A program made the translations under genes and the position numbers. From Mesorhizobium_K sp040049215 (GTDB lineage Bacteria; Pseudomonadota; Alphaproteobacteria; Rhizobiales; Rhizobiaceae), in assembly GCF_040049215.1 (NCBI RefSeq), contig NZ_JBDZDN010000004.1, positions 186,001 through 250,000 on the forward strand: 64,000 bases of DNA. Reading direction: 5' to 3'. The notes under the pieces are model-generated. The model did not search any database, was not told the DNA's origin, and saw only the letters and a list, made by a program, of their open reading frames with translations. Shown here piece after piece: positions 6,661 through 14,680 of this stretch (position 1 is its first letter; every line of letters begins with the position of its first letter).

Positions 6661-7202
6661 GCGCCTATTCCGACGCCGAGATCGACGCCGTCGCCGAGTG
6701 GCTGCGCGAGGGGCTTTCGGCCACGCAGATCGTGGAAAAGTTCGCCGGCAGTTTCCGGCGCTGGGTTTCGCGCAACTCCATCATCGGCATCGTGCACCGC
6801 AACAAGCGGCTGAAGGCGATCGGCTTCGGGCGCAATAACGGGCGTGGGGCGAAGGCGGCGCCGGCAAAGCCCGCGATGAAGTCCGCCACAGGGATGCACC
6901 TGCATCCTGGCAATATCCGGGCGAAAAAACTTAGCCGCGCCTTCGATCCCGGCCTGCCGACGTTGCCCGCAGCAAGAGGCGGTGAGCGAAGCGAACAGGG
7001 AAGCGGAGAAACAACGCCCAAGCTGCTCGCTGATCTCGCCTGGCACGAATGCCGCTGGCCGGTGAACGACGCGGCGCCCGGCGAAATGCATCTATTCTGC
7101 GCCCGAGCCAAGGGCGACGGCCCCTATTGCTCCGAACACGCCAGGCGCGCCGGCGCCGGCTATAGCGCGGCCGGCGTGTTCGTGGCGCGGAGGGCGGCGT
7201 AA
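6657..7202 (+). CDS. GcrA-like cell-cycle regulator homologue
   Basis: 181 aa from a GTG start in a GTGA overlap. Residues 3-50 (YSDAEIDAVAEWLREGLSAT, then IVHRNKRL) match the GcrA helix-turn-helix, and the C-terminus has the family CRWPVND...FC...PYCSEHARRA cysteine/histidine pattern. Chromosomal GcrA acts with sigma70 at promoters whose GANTC sites are methylated by CcrM. A phage copy beside methyltransferase genes suggests redirection of methylation-dependent host transcription; that link is inference. The linker (about residues 105-120) includes an in-frame repeat-element copy (6973-7000). Confidence 0.85.
   Translation: MSAYSDAEIDAVAEWLREGLSATQIVEKFAGSFRRWVSRNSIIGIVHRNKRLKAIGFGRNNGRGAKAAPAKPAMKSATGMHLHPGNIRAKKLSRAFDPGLPTLPAARGGERSEQGSGETTPKLLADLAWHECRWPVNDAAPGEMHLFCARAKGDGPYCSEHARRAGAGYSAAGVFVARRAA
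6973..7000. repeat. Palindromic repeat element, copy C (in GcrA-like gene)
   Basis: CAAGAGGCGGTGAGCGAAGC followed by GAACAGGG. In reverse complement it matches copies A and B (CCC.GTTCG...CTTCG.CTCACCGCCTCTTG) with a 6-base deletion, so the reading frame is kept. It encodes part of a low-complexity linker. Confidence 0.5.
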
Positions 7203-7516
7203 TGGCGAAGCCGCGCTGCCAGATCTACATGCAGGTGGACCCGAAGGTGCACGAGAACCTGGCGCGGCGCGCCAAGGCCAAGGGCATGTCGGTCACCGGC
7301 TATGCGCAACTGCTGTTCGAGGCGGCCTATGCGGCGCGCATCGAGCGCGAACGGGAAAACCCTGCCAGCGACGCCGAACTCGACAGACAAGTGCGGGCGG
7401 TGTTCTGCCTGGCCGGCGAGTTCGACGCCGCCACGATCGCCAAGGCGCTCGGGGTGCCCAAAACCTTCGTCGACAAGGTGCTGGCCGGGTGGACGAAGAC
7501 CGGGAGGGCGGCGTGA
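7202..7516 (+). CDS. Small DNA-binding protein, RHH-like plus HTH-like (104 aa)
   Basis: The N-terminus (IYMQVDPKVHENLARRAKAK, then GMSVTGYAQLL) has the beta strand plus two helices of ribbon-helix-helix proteins. The C-terminus (DAATIAKALGVPKTFVDKVL) reads as a helix-turn-helix. Combination of two DNA-binding motifs in 104 residues is unusual. The junction GGAGGGCGGCGTAATGGCGAAGCC at its start recurs at the start of the next gene. Target unknown. Confidence 0.65.
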   Translation: MAKPRCQIYMQVDPKVHENLARRAKAKGMSVTGYAQLLFEAAYAARIERERENPASDAELDRQVRAVFCLAGEFDAATIAKALGVPKTFVDKVLAGWTKTGRAA

Positions 7517-7866
7517 TGGCGAAGCCCTCCCGATTCGTCTCCGCCTGGATCGTGGCGCTGGCGATCGGCGCCGTGGCCTGCGGAATCTTCGCGGCGGCGC
7601 TGTCGAAGGCGGGGGCTGCAGAGCCGCCGCAGATCATCGTGTTCTGCGGCGAAGCCAAGGCGATGGCGGCGACGCTGGCGAAAAAGTTCGGCGAAGAGCC
7701 TGTCGGACGGGGGCAGATTTCGCCCGAGGCGCTGATCGTCGTCTATGCGCGACCCGACGGCCAGAGCTTCACCGTGCTGCGCGTCATGGCGTCGGGCAAG
7801 GCCTGCGTGGTGACCTCGGGGCTGGGCTGGGAAGCGCTGGCAGCGAAGCTCGGCGAGGCGCTGTGA
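7516..7866 (+). CDS. Small exported or membrane-anchored protein (116 aa)
   Basis: Starts MAKPSRFVSAW with GGGAGGGCGGCGTG upstream. Residues 8-30 (WIVALAIGAVACGIFAAALS) are a signal peptide or N-terminal anchor with a possible AGAAEP cleavage point. The remaining approximately 85 residues look like a small alpha/beta domain with no recognised family. An exported protein among early regulators is notable but its role is unknown. Confidence 0.6.
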   Translation: MAKPSRFVSAWIVALAIGAVACGIFAAALSKAGAAEPPQIIVFCGEAKAMAATLAKKFGEEPVGRGQISPEALIVVYARPDGQSFTVLRVMASGKACVVTSGLGWEALAAKLGEAL

Positions 7867-8399
7867 TGAACGCACGCTTTTCCGAATACGTCACCAGCGG
7901 CGCGTTCAACCTGGCGCTGACCCGATCGCAGATCTCGGCGCTCGCGATGCTGAGTGGCGATGGCGAAAGCTATCTGATGAGCGGCTCGGCGCTCGAACGC
8001 AAGGGCCTCGTCGAGGCCATCCCGTCCGGCGAGGACCGCTACGAATTCCGCCTGACGCCGGCCGGCGTCCTGACGCTGTCGCTGCTGTTCGAGGCGGGCC
8101 TGACGAACAAGGGCAAGGACGCCGTCGCCGCCGAGGTCGCGAGCCTCGGCAAGGCGCTCGGCGACGCCAACATCACGATCGCCGATCTTCGCAAGCGGCT
8201 GACATCGACGCATGCGCGGCTGGATGAGGCGGAAGCCGCACACGCAGACCTGTTGCGCTGCCGCGAAACAGCGGAAGCGCTGCGCCGCTGCGAGGAAGCC
8301 GGGATCACGTTGAAGACGCGGCCGATGATCCAGCTGCGCGACCCACTGCCTGGCGTGCCTACCGCCGACCTGGTCGCCGGGCTTGGCGAGGCGCCGTGA
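7866..8399 (+). CDS. Winged-helix plus coiled-coil protein (177 aa)
   Basis: Starts MNARFSEYVTSG in an ATGA overlap (stop TGA at 7864-7866 of the previous gene). Residues 15-80 (LALTRSQISALAMLSGDG, then RKGLVEAI and FRLTPAGVLTLSLL) read as a winged helix; residues 85-150 are a heptad-rich coiled coil. A similar winged-helix-like segment is found at the C-terminus of the MT-A70 protein (9085-10893). Function unknown. Confidence 0.65.
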   Translation: MNARFSEYVTSGAFNLALTRSQISALAMLSGDGESYLMSGSALERKGLVEAIPSGEDRYEFRLTPAGVLTLSLLFEAGLTNKGKDAVAAEVASLGKALGDANITIADLRKRLTSTHARLDEAEAAHADLLRCRETAEALRRCEEAGITLKTRPMIQLRDPLPGVPTADLVAGLGEAP

Positions 8400-9088
8400 T
8401 GCCTGCTTATCGCAGCCAGGCCGAGGCCGACATCAGGGATGCCGTCGTGGCGCGCATTCGAGAGCGCCGGCCGCAGGCGAGGATCATCCATGAGATCAAC
8501 GTTAGCACCTATGGCCCGAATCGCATCGACCTGATCGCGGTCGATCGCGCCGAGATCATCGCCGTCGAGATCAAGTCCGAGAAGGACAAGCTCGACCGGC
8601 TGCCGGCGCAGATGACTGCGATGAAGGCAGTGGCGCATCATGGCGTCGCCGCGCTCCATGAAAAGTTTCTTGTCGAGCAGGTCACCAACCAGTGGTCGGC
8701 GCATTGCGAGCGCGACGGCGCGTTCTACATGCGAACCTTGCCCGATGGCCTGAAGTATTCCGACAGTGCCTGGGTTTATCCCGAACGCCGCCGGGCCATG
8801 CCTGGCGCAGATCACGACCACCTAGCATCGTGGCGGTTCCCGCCGCAAAACCTCGACACCGCCTTACCTTGGGATGCGCTCGACCTGCTGTGGCGCGCCG
8901 AGCTTTACGAGCTGTGCGGGGCTCTGCGCATTTCGGCCAACAGCCGTTCCACGATGACGGATATGAGCCGGCAGCTGCGCTGGCTCTGCACCGGGCGCGA
9001 ACTGACGCGCGGCATTTGCGCCTTGCTTCGCGCCCGGCGCTGCATCGAGGCCGACCCCGCTATCGAAGGCGAAAGGATCGCGGCATGA
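8399..9088 (+). CDS. PD-(D/E)XK-type nuclease-like protein
   Basis: 229 aa. The catalytic core is visible: Glu33 (IIHEIN), Asp44 (RIDLIAVD), Glu57-x-Lys59 (AVEIKSEKD) and Gln71, spacing typical of the PD-(D/E)XK superfamily. The C-terminal 120 residues are unassigned. ATG at 8399 overlaps the previous stop; GTG at 8396 is an alternative start. It lies directly before the methyltransferase genes, so it may be a recombination/repair nuclease or act with DNA modification. Function is inferred from the motif only. Confidence 0.75.
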   Translation: MPAYRSQAEADIRDAVVARIRERRPQARIIHEINVSTYGPNRIDLIAVDRAEIIAVEIKSEKDKLDRLPAQMTAMKAVAHHGVAALHEKFLVEQVTNQWSAHCERDGAFYMRTLPDGLKYSDSAWVYPERRRAMPGADHDHLASWRFPPQNLDTALPWDALDLLWRAELYELCGALRISANSRSTMTDMSRQLRWLCTGRELTRGICALLRARRCIEADPAIEGERIAA

Positions 9089-10893
9089 ACGCGCCCGAAC
9101 TCCAGCCGCATCCGCTGGCCGAGCTGTTTCCGATGCTGCCGGAGGCGGAGATCGGCTTGCTCTCCGACGACATCTGCACCTTCGGGCAACGCGAGCCGAT
9201 CGTGCTCTACGACGGGAAAATCCTCGACGGGCGCAACCGTTACGCGGCCTGCCTGTTCGGCCAGCTGGAGCCAGTCTTCGTCGACTATGACGGCGACGAT
9301 CCGCTGAACTTCGTGCTGTCGAAGAATTTGCGCCGCCGGCACCTCTCGGAAAGCCAGCGCGCCATGGTCGCCGCGCAGATCGTCGACTGGGAACTCGGCC
9401 TCAACCAGCACACGGCAGGGTCAGCAAATTTGCCGACCCACATTTCAACCGGATCGGCGGCGAAAAGGCTTTCGATCTCGGAGCGCGCCGTCATCGCCGC
9501 CAAGCGCATCCGCGACCATGGCGCCGGCGAGCTGGTGGAGGCGATCCGCGCGGGCCGCGTGTCGGTGCATGCCGGCGAGGCGCTGTCGGTGCTGCAGCAC
9601 GAGGAGCAGCGCCGCGTGCTCGACCAGGAGGAGCGCGCCATCGTGGCGCGCGCCAAGGAAATCCGCGCCGCCAAGCAGAGACTGCGCCATGCGGTGCGGC
9701 TGGCGCATATGGAGATGACGAGCGAACGCGGGCAGGCCACGGCGCCGGGAAAGCTCGGCAAGAAATATGCCGTCGTCTATGCCGACCCGCCGTGGAAATT
9801 CGGCGTGCGGTCGGAAGTCACGGGACGCGAGAAGAGCGCCGAAAACCACTATCCGACAATGACGACGGACGAGATCGTGGCGCTGTTTTCCGACCTCGCG
9901 CCCTGGTCGGACGATGCGGTGCTCTTCCTGTGGGCGACCAATCCGATGCTGCCCGACGCGCTGGGGCTGATGCAGGCCTCGGGCTTCGCCTATGTGCACC
10001 ACTGGATCTGGGACAAGGAAGTGGCCGGCACCGGCTATTGGGGCCGCGACCGCCATGAGCTGCTGTTGATCGGCCGGCGCGGCGATGTCGCCGCACCCCT
10101 GCCCGGCTCGCAGCCCGAGACGGTTTTCCGCGAGAAGAAGGGGCGACACTCGGCCAAGCCCGACTTTTTCGCCGAGACGATCGAGCGGCTGTTTCCAGGC
10201 ATGCCCAGGCTGGAGATGTTTTCGCGCCAGGCAAGGCCGGGGTGGGATGCGTGGGGGTATGAAACCGAATCCCGAGCGAAAGCCTCCGAGGACAACGGTC
10301 GGACCAGCGCCGCGATAGGCGATCCGATGACGGGAGAGGCGAGTAGGCCGCATGGGGCGGACCATGCAGGGGGGACGCCACCTCCTATCAGGCGTGACAG
10401 CCGGAGAGACGGCACCGATTTCAATTCGTCAGGGGCGACCTCCTCCCCGCAACTGGCGGATACGACCGGAGGTGCTGCAGCGCCTCCGGTCACCGATTCA
10501 GAAGAGGCTATTGCCGATACACATGCCGCGTTCGCAGATACGGATGCCGCATTTACCGATTCCCGCCCATCGGTCACCCAGGGCGAACTCGACGAGTGGC
10601 GTCTGCTCGGCCTGGTCGACGGCGGCATGTCCGTCTCCGGCGAAGCGGTCGACGAGCTGGTCGAGCGCGGGCTGATCTGGCGCGGCGTGCTCTCCGGCGC
10701 GGCGAGCGGGCTCAGCCTGACCGCCGGCGGTGCGGAGCGGCTGGCCGAACTGGAGCCGCGCGTGAAGGCCGCCAGCGACGGCGACGCGGTGAAGGTTGCC
10801 CCCCCTCCGTCGCCTTCGGCGCCACCTCCCCCCGCTTCGCGGGTGGCGGATAAGCAGCGCGGCCGGCGTAGCCGAAAGGCGGTGCCGGCATGA
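9085..10893 (+). CDS. ParB-like N-terminal domain fused to MT-A70 adenine methyltransferase
   Basis: 602 aa. Residues 15-110 are a ParB/Srx-type domain (QREPIVLYDGKILDGRNRY, NLRRRHLS). An HTH-rich part lies at about 120-200. The MT-A70 domain spans about 228-393 with the catalytic DPPW at 234-237 and the family ending WDAWGYE. The product expected is N6-methyladenine in DNA. An extra tail (about 395-602) has short ADTxAAF repeats, a winged-helix-like segment and, at its very end, residues from a palindromic repeat element. The start overlaps the nuclease stop. The tail is not part of the usual family length. Confidence 0.88.
   Translation: MNAPELQPHPLAELFPMLPEAEIGLLSDDICTFGQREPIVLYDGKILDGRNRYAACLFGQLEPVFVDYDGDDPLNFVLSKNLRRRHLSESQRAMVAAQIVDWELGLNQHTAGSANLPTHISTGSAAKRLSISERAVIAAKRIRDHGAGELVEAIRAGRVSVHAGEALSVLQHEEQRRVLDQEERAIVARAKEIRAAKQRLRHAVRLAHMEMTSERGQATAPGKLGKKYAVVYADPPWKFGVRSEVTGREKSAENHYPTMTTDEIVALFSDLAPWSDDAVLFLWATNPMLPDALGLMQASGFAYVHHWIWDKEVAGTGYWGRDRHELLLIGRRGDVAAPLPGSQPETVFREKKGRHSAKPDFFAETIERLFPGMPRLEMFSRQARPGWDAWGYETESRAKASEDNGRTSAAIGDPMTGEASRPHGADHAGGTPPPIRRDSRRDGTDFNSSGATSSPQLADTTGGAAAPPVTDSEEAIADTHAAFADTDAAFTDSRPSVTQGELDEWRLLGLVDGGMSVSGEAVDELVERGLIWRGVLSGAASGLSLTAGGAERLAELEPRVKAASDGDAVKVAPPPSPSAPPPPASRVADKQRGRRSRKAVPA
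10798..10854. repeat. GC-rich palindromic repeat, family 2, copy 2
   Basis: CCCCCCTCCGTCGCCTTCGG followed by CGCCACCTCCCCCCGC and GCGGGTGGCGGATAAG; same layout as 2035-2092. It encodes the proline-rich end of the ParB/MT-A70 protein (SPSAPPPPASRVADK). Confidence 0.7.
10874..10893. repeat. 20-bp direct repeat at gene junction, copy 1
   Basis: GAAAGGCGGTGCCGGCATGA occurs here and identically at 11071-11090, 197 bp apart. Each copy encodes the last residues KAVPA of one gene plus the ATGA start/stop overlap with the next, so the two copies bracket the 66-aa gene at 10890-11090. Confidence 0.85.
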
Positions 10894-11090
10894 GTGTGCT
10901 TCGCCGCACCGGCGCGCCTGATCTGCCGACCGTCGAGGCGCTGGTCTGCGCCTTCGCCAACGGCTCGTGCCTCTGCGCCGAGACGGGCAAGGAACCGTGC
11001 ATCACGGTCAAGATCGCGGCGGATCGCATCCGCAACCGCGTCGAGCATGACCTGGCCGTGGCGCGGCGCGGAAAGGCGGTGCCGGCATGA
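10890..11090 (+). CDS. Small protein of unknown function (66 aa)
   Basis: Starts MSVLRRTGAPD in an ATGA overlap. It has three cysteines (EALVCAFANGSCLCAETGKE) and a basic helical end. It is bracketed by a 20-bp direct repeat covering both gene junctions, as if inserted as a cassette. No family recognised. Confidence 0.6.
   Translation: MSVLRRTGAPDLPTVEALVCAFANGSCLCAETGKEPCITVKIAADRIRNRVEHDLAVARRGKAVPA
11071..11090. repeat. 20-bp direct repeat at gene junction, copy 2
   Basis: Identical to 10874-10893; includes the stop of the 66-aa gene and the ATG of the helicase-methyltransferase gene. Confidence 0.85.
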
Positions 11091-13717
11091 ACGCGCCGCT
11101 CGCTCACCCGATTGCCGACGATCCTTATCTCGACTTCCTGCGCGGCAAGATGCAGCTGGCCAAGGCCGACGGCTTCGACGTGGCGCTGGAAGACATCAAT
11201 CCTGAAGGCGCGCCGCACTGCAAGGCGATCGTGCGCTGGGCGCTGAAGGGCGGCAGCCGCGCCATCTTCGCTTCCTTCGGCCTGCACAAGACATTCATGC
11301 AGATCGAGCTGATGCGGCTGATCGGCCGGTTCGCGCCGGGGCTGAGGCTGATCGTCATTCCGCTCGGGGTGCGGCATGAATTCTTCGCCGAGGCGCAGGA
11401 GCGGTTTTCCGGCGACTGCACGGTGCGGTTGAAGTTCATCCGCAGCGACGCTGAGATCGACGGCGACGATACGATCTACCTGACGAACTACGAGAGCGTG
11501 CTGGCCGGCAAGATCGACCTGTCGCGCTTCGTCGCCGCCAGCCTCGACGAGGCGGCCGTGCTGCGCGGCTATGGCACAAAAACCTTCCAGACCTTCCTGC
11601 CGCTGTTCAAGGCGGTGCGCTTCAAGTTCGTGGCGACGGCGACGCCATCGCCCAATCGCACCAAGGAGCTGATCCACTATGCCGGCTTCCTCGGCGTCAT
11701 GGACACCGGCCAGGCGCTGACCCGCTTCTTCCAGCGCAACTCGGAAAAGGCCGGCGACCTGACGCTCTTCCCGCACAAGGAAGACGAGTTCTGGCTGTGG
11801 GTGCACAGCTGGGCGGTGTTCCTGCAGACTCCCGGCGACCTCGGCTTCCCCGACGAAGGCTATCGCCTGCCGCCGGTAACCGTGCACTGGCACGAGGTGC
11901 CGATCGATCACAGCAAGGCCGGCTTCGACCGCGACGGACAGGGCCTCTTGATCCGCAACACCGCGCTCGGCGTCACCCAGGCGAGCGCGGCCAAGCGCGA
12001 CAGCCTGGCCGCGCGCATCGGCAGGATGCGCGAGCTGATATCAGAGGATCCGGACGCGCACATGGTGCTGTGGCACGACCTCGAGGATGAGCGCCGCGCC
12101 ATCGAATCCTCGGTGCCCGGCGTTCGCTCGATCTACGGGCAGCAGGGCCTCGACCTCAACGAGGCGGCGGCGATCGGCTTCAAGGAAGGCAAGTTCCGCC
12201 ACCTCGCCACCAAGCCGGAGATGTCGGGCGCCGGCAACAATTTCCAGAAACACTGCCACCGGGCGATCTTCGTCGGCGTCGGCTTCAAGTTCCATGACTT
12301 CATCCAGGCGGTGCACCGCATCGTGCGCTTCGGCCAGCATGAAGAATGCCGCATCGACATCATCTATTCGGAGGCCGAGCGCGAGGTACGGCGCAACCTC
12401 GAAGGCAAGTGGGCCGAGCATGAGCGCCTGATGGCGCGCATGGCCGAGATCATCCGCCGCTACGGGCTGGACGGCCTGCCGCTCGACGACGTTCTGTCGC
12501 GCTCGATCGGCGTCGCCAGACGGATCGAGAGCGGTGAATCCTTCCACATCGCGCACAACGACGCCGTGCTTGAAGCCAGGGCGACGGACAGCGCCAGCGT
12601 CGGCGAGATCATCACCTCGATCCCCTTCGCCAACCACTACGAATACACGGCGAGCTACAACGACTTCGGCCACACCGACGACAATGGCCACTTCTGGCGG
12701 CAGATGGACTTTCTGACGCCGGAGCTGTTGCGCATCCTGATGCCCGGCCGGCTCGCCTGCATCCACGTCAAGGACCGGGTGCTGTTCGGCTCGGTGACGG
12801 GACAGGGCGTGCCGACCGTCTCGCCCTTCCACGCCGAGGCGATCTTCCACTACCTGAAACACGGCTTCCAGTTTGTCGGCATGATCACCGTCGTCACCGA
12901 CGTGGTGAAGGAAAACAACCAGACCTACCGACTGACCTATTCGGAGATGATGAAGGACGCCTCGAAAATGGGCGTCGGCTGTCCCGAATACGTGCTGCTG
13001 TTCCGCCGGCCGCAGAGCGACCTGACGCGCGGTTATGCTGATCAGCCCGTGGTGCATGACAAGCCGCTGGTGATATCAGCCGATGGCAGCCACGAGCGCT
13101 GGAGCGACGGCGACCGCCGCTCGCAGGTGCCAGGCTCAGGCTACACGCTGGCGCGCTGGCAGCTCGACGCGCATGCCTACTGGCCGTCGTCGGGCGACAG
13201 GCTGCTGACCACGGACGAGCTGGTGCGGCTCGGGCCGAAACCGCTGCGCGAGCTGTTCCAGAAGCTCGGCGAAGACGCCATCTACGATTTCGAAAAACAT
13301 GTGAAGCTCGGCGAGGAGCTGGCGGCGCGCGACGCGCTGTCGAAGACCTACATGACGCTCGACCCGCCCTCGAAACACGAGGCGGTGTGGACCGACGTGG
13401 TGCGCATGCTGACGCTGAACGGCGAGCAGGCGCACAAGAACCTCGAAAAGCACGTCTGTCCGCTGCAGTTCGACATCGTCGACCGGCTGATCGAGCGCTA
13501 CTCGAACAGGGACGACATCATCTACGACCCGTTCGGCGGGCTGATGACGGTGCCCTACCGCGCCATCCTGAAAGGGCGGCGGGGCCGCGCCTCCGAACTC
13601 AGCGATACCTATTTCCGCGACGGGCTCGCCTATTGCCGCAAGGCCGAGGCGCAGGTCGCGGTGCCGACGATGTTTGACATGCTGGGCATCGGCATCGAGA
13701 TGGAGGCGGCGGAGTAA
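11087..13717 (+). CDS. SNF2-like helicase fused to N4/N6 DNA methylase
   Basis: 876 aa. The N-terminal half is SF2/SNF2-like: motif I is FGLHKT (64-69) where GLGKT is usual, motif II DEAA (154-157) instead of DEAH/DECH, motif III TATPSPN (184-190), and motif VI AVHRIVRFGQ (408-417). The C-terminal half is an N4/N6 methylase with TSIPF (510-514) in place of the usual (T)SPPY and the AdoMet-binding DPFGG (814-818), the permuted order of beta-class enzymes. Fusions of this type occur in prophages; the altered residues in both catalytic centres need testing. The stop overlaps the next ATG. Confidence 0.85.
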   Translation: MNAPLAHPIADDPYLDFLRGKMQLAKADGFDVALEDINPEGAPHCKAIVRWALKGGSRAIFASFGLHKTFMQIELMRLIGRFAPGLRLIVIPLGVRHEFFAEAQERFSGDCTVRLKFIRSDAEIDGDDTIYLTNYESVLAGKIDLSRFVAASLDEAAVLRGYGTKTFQTFLPLFKAVRFKFVATATPSPNRTKELIHYAGFLGVMDTGQALTRFFQRNSEKAGDLTLFPHKEDEFWLWVHSWAVFLQTPGDLGFPDEGYRLPPVTVHWHEVPIDHSKAGFDRDGQGLLIRNTALGVTQASAAKRDSLAARIGRMRELISEDPDAHMVLWHDLEDERRAIESSVPGVRSIYGQQGLDLNEAAAIGFKEGKFRHLATKPEMSGAGNNFQKHCHRAIFVGVGFKFHDFIQAVHRIVRFGQHEECRIDIIYSEAEREVRRNLEGKWAEHERLMARMAEIIRRYGLDGLPLDDVLSRSIGVARRIESGESFHIAHNDAVLEARATDSASVGEIITSIPFANHYEYTASYNDFGHTDDNGHFWRQMDFLTPELLRILMPGRLACIHVKDRVLFGSVTGQGVPTVSPFHAEAIFHYLKHGFQFVGMITVVTDVVKENNQTYRLTYSEMMKDASKMGVGCPEYVLLFRRPQSDLTRGYADQPVVHDKPLVISADGSHERWSDGDRRSQVPGSGYTLARWQLDAHAYWPSSGDRLLTTDELVRLGPKPLRELFQKLGEDAIYDFEKHVKLGEELAARDALSKTYMTLDPPSKHEAVWTDVVRMLTLNGEQAHKNLEKHVCPLQFDIVDRLIERYSNRDDIIYDPFGGLMTVPYRAILKGRRGRASELSDTYFRDGLAYCRKAEAQVAVPTMFDMLGIGIEMEAAE

Positions 13718-14097
13718 TGGAAGCACCCGACAACATCGCCGCCGCCATGGCGGGCTTGCGCAAGACGATCGAGGAGCGGCTGGCCGATGGCAGCGCGCGG
13801 GCCGGCGCGCAATCGGCGCTCGCGCAATACGACACCGTCGCGCTCGGGCGGCTGATCAGGCCACTGCTGGAAAAGGACGGTCGCGGCTGGCGGGCGCTGG
13901 CGGCCGAGATCGGCGTCACCTCGCCCGATCTTTCCCGCGTGATCTCGGGCCAGACCGTCTCGGCGGCGAAAATCTTCGCGATCTGCGACTGGGCCGGGAT
14001 CGACCCCAGGCGGTTCTACCGACCAGCGAAGAAGCGGGCCGTGAAACCAAAACGTTTCACGGGAAAAGCACTGAAACAGGATGCCGCCCCGTCATGA
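13717..14097 (+). CDS. HTH (Cro/C1-type) DNA-binding protein
   Basis: 126 aa. Residues 57-101 (GWRALAAEIGVTSPDLSRVI, then SAAKIFAICDWAGIDPRRFY) form a clear XRE-type helix-turn-helix. The C-terminus is basic. It starts at the overlap with the methylase stop and lies inside the modification/replication module; role likely regulatory. Confidence 0.75.
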   Translation: MEAPDNIAAAMAGLRKTIEERLADGSARAGAQSALAQYDTVALGRLIRPLLEKDGRGWRALAAEIGVTSPDLSRVISGQTVSAAKIFAICDWAGIDPRRFYRPAKKRAVKPKRFTGKALKQDAAPS

Positions 14098-14384
14098 ACA
14101 ACGCGCTCGATCCCTTCATCCATCGCATGCGCAATGCCGAAAGCGACAAAGAACGCGCCTCGATCCTTCTCGAAGCTCCTGTCTTCACGCTGGCGCGGCT
14201 GCGGGGCGAGTTTTCGGCGCTCTGCCGCCGCGCCGCTTTCGACGAAGGTCCGGCCTATATCGACGCCTTGATCGACGCGCTGTCGAGGCCACGCCACATC
14301 GGCGATCTCGGCGGCGATCACGAGGCGCTGCGCGTGCGGCTGCTCTACATCGCGACACCTCGGGAACGGAGGGAAGCACTGTGA
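14094..14384 (+). CDS. Unknown prophage protein (96 aa)
   Basis: Starts MNNALDPFIHRM in an ATGA overlap. Helical throughout, with no metal-binding or catalytic motif visible. Placed between an HTH gene and a coiled-coil gene in the same operon. Confidence 0.55.
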   Translation: MNNALDPFIHRMRNAESDKERASILLEAPVFTLARLRGEFSALCRRAAFDEGPAYIDALIDALSRPRHIGDLGGDHEALRVRLLYIATPRERREAL

Positions 14385-14680
14385 CCGCGCGGATCGACCC
14401 CCGCGTGCTGAGGCTTGCCACGCGCATCGACCATCTGGTGGCCGAGGAGGCGAAGAAGCAGCAGGAGCGCCTGGTACGCAGCCGGGAAGAGCTGCGCGCG
14501 CGGGCCGACCGTGCCGACAGCGAGATCATGCTGGCCTGCAAGGCGGTGGGCGAGGCCAGCGACGCGCTGGCCCAGGCGAAGTTCTCGGGCGGACCGGAAC
14601 TGCCGGCAAGGCGAAAGCTGGAACGCGCCGCGGCGCATCTGGCCAGCGTGATGCGCAAGCACGGAAGGGGGCCGGCGTGA
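14381..14680 (+). CDS. Coiled-coil protein (99 aa)
   Basis: GTG start (GTGA overlap). Residues 10-60 (LATRIDHLVAEEAKKQQERL, SREELRARADRADSE) are a strong coiled coil, followed by another helix. No domain recognised. Confidence 0.55.
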   Translation: MTARIDPRVLRLATRIDHLVAEEAKKQQERLVRSREELRARADRADSEIMLACKAVGEASDALAQAKFSGGPELPARRKLERAAAHLASVMRKHGRGPA

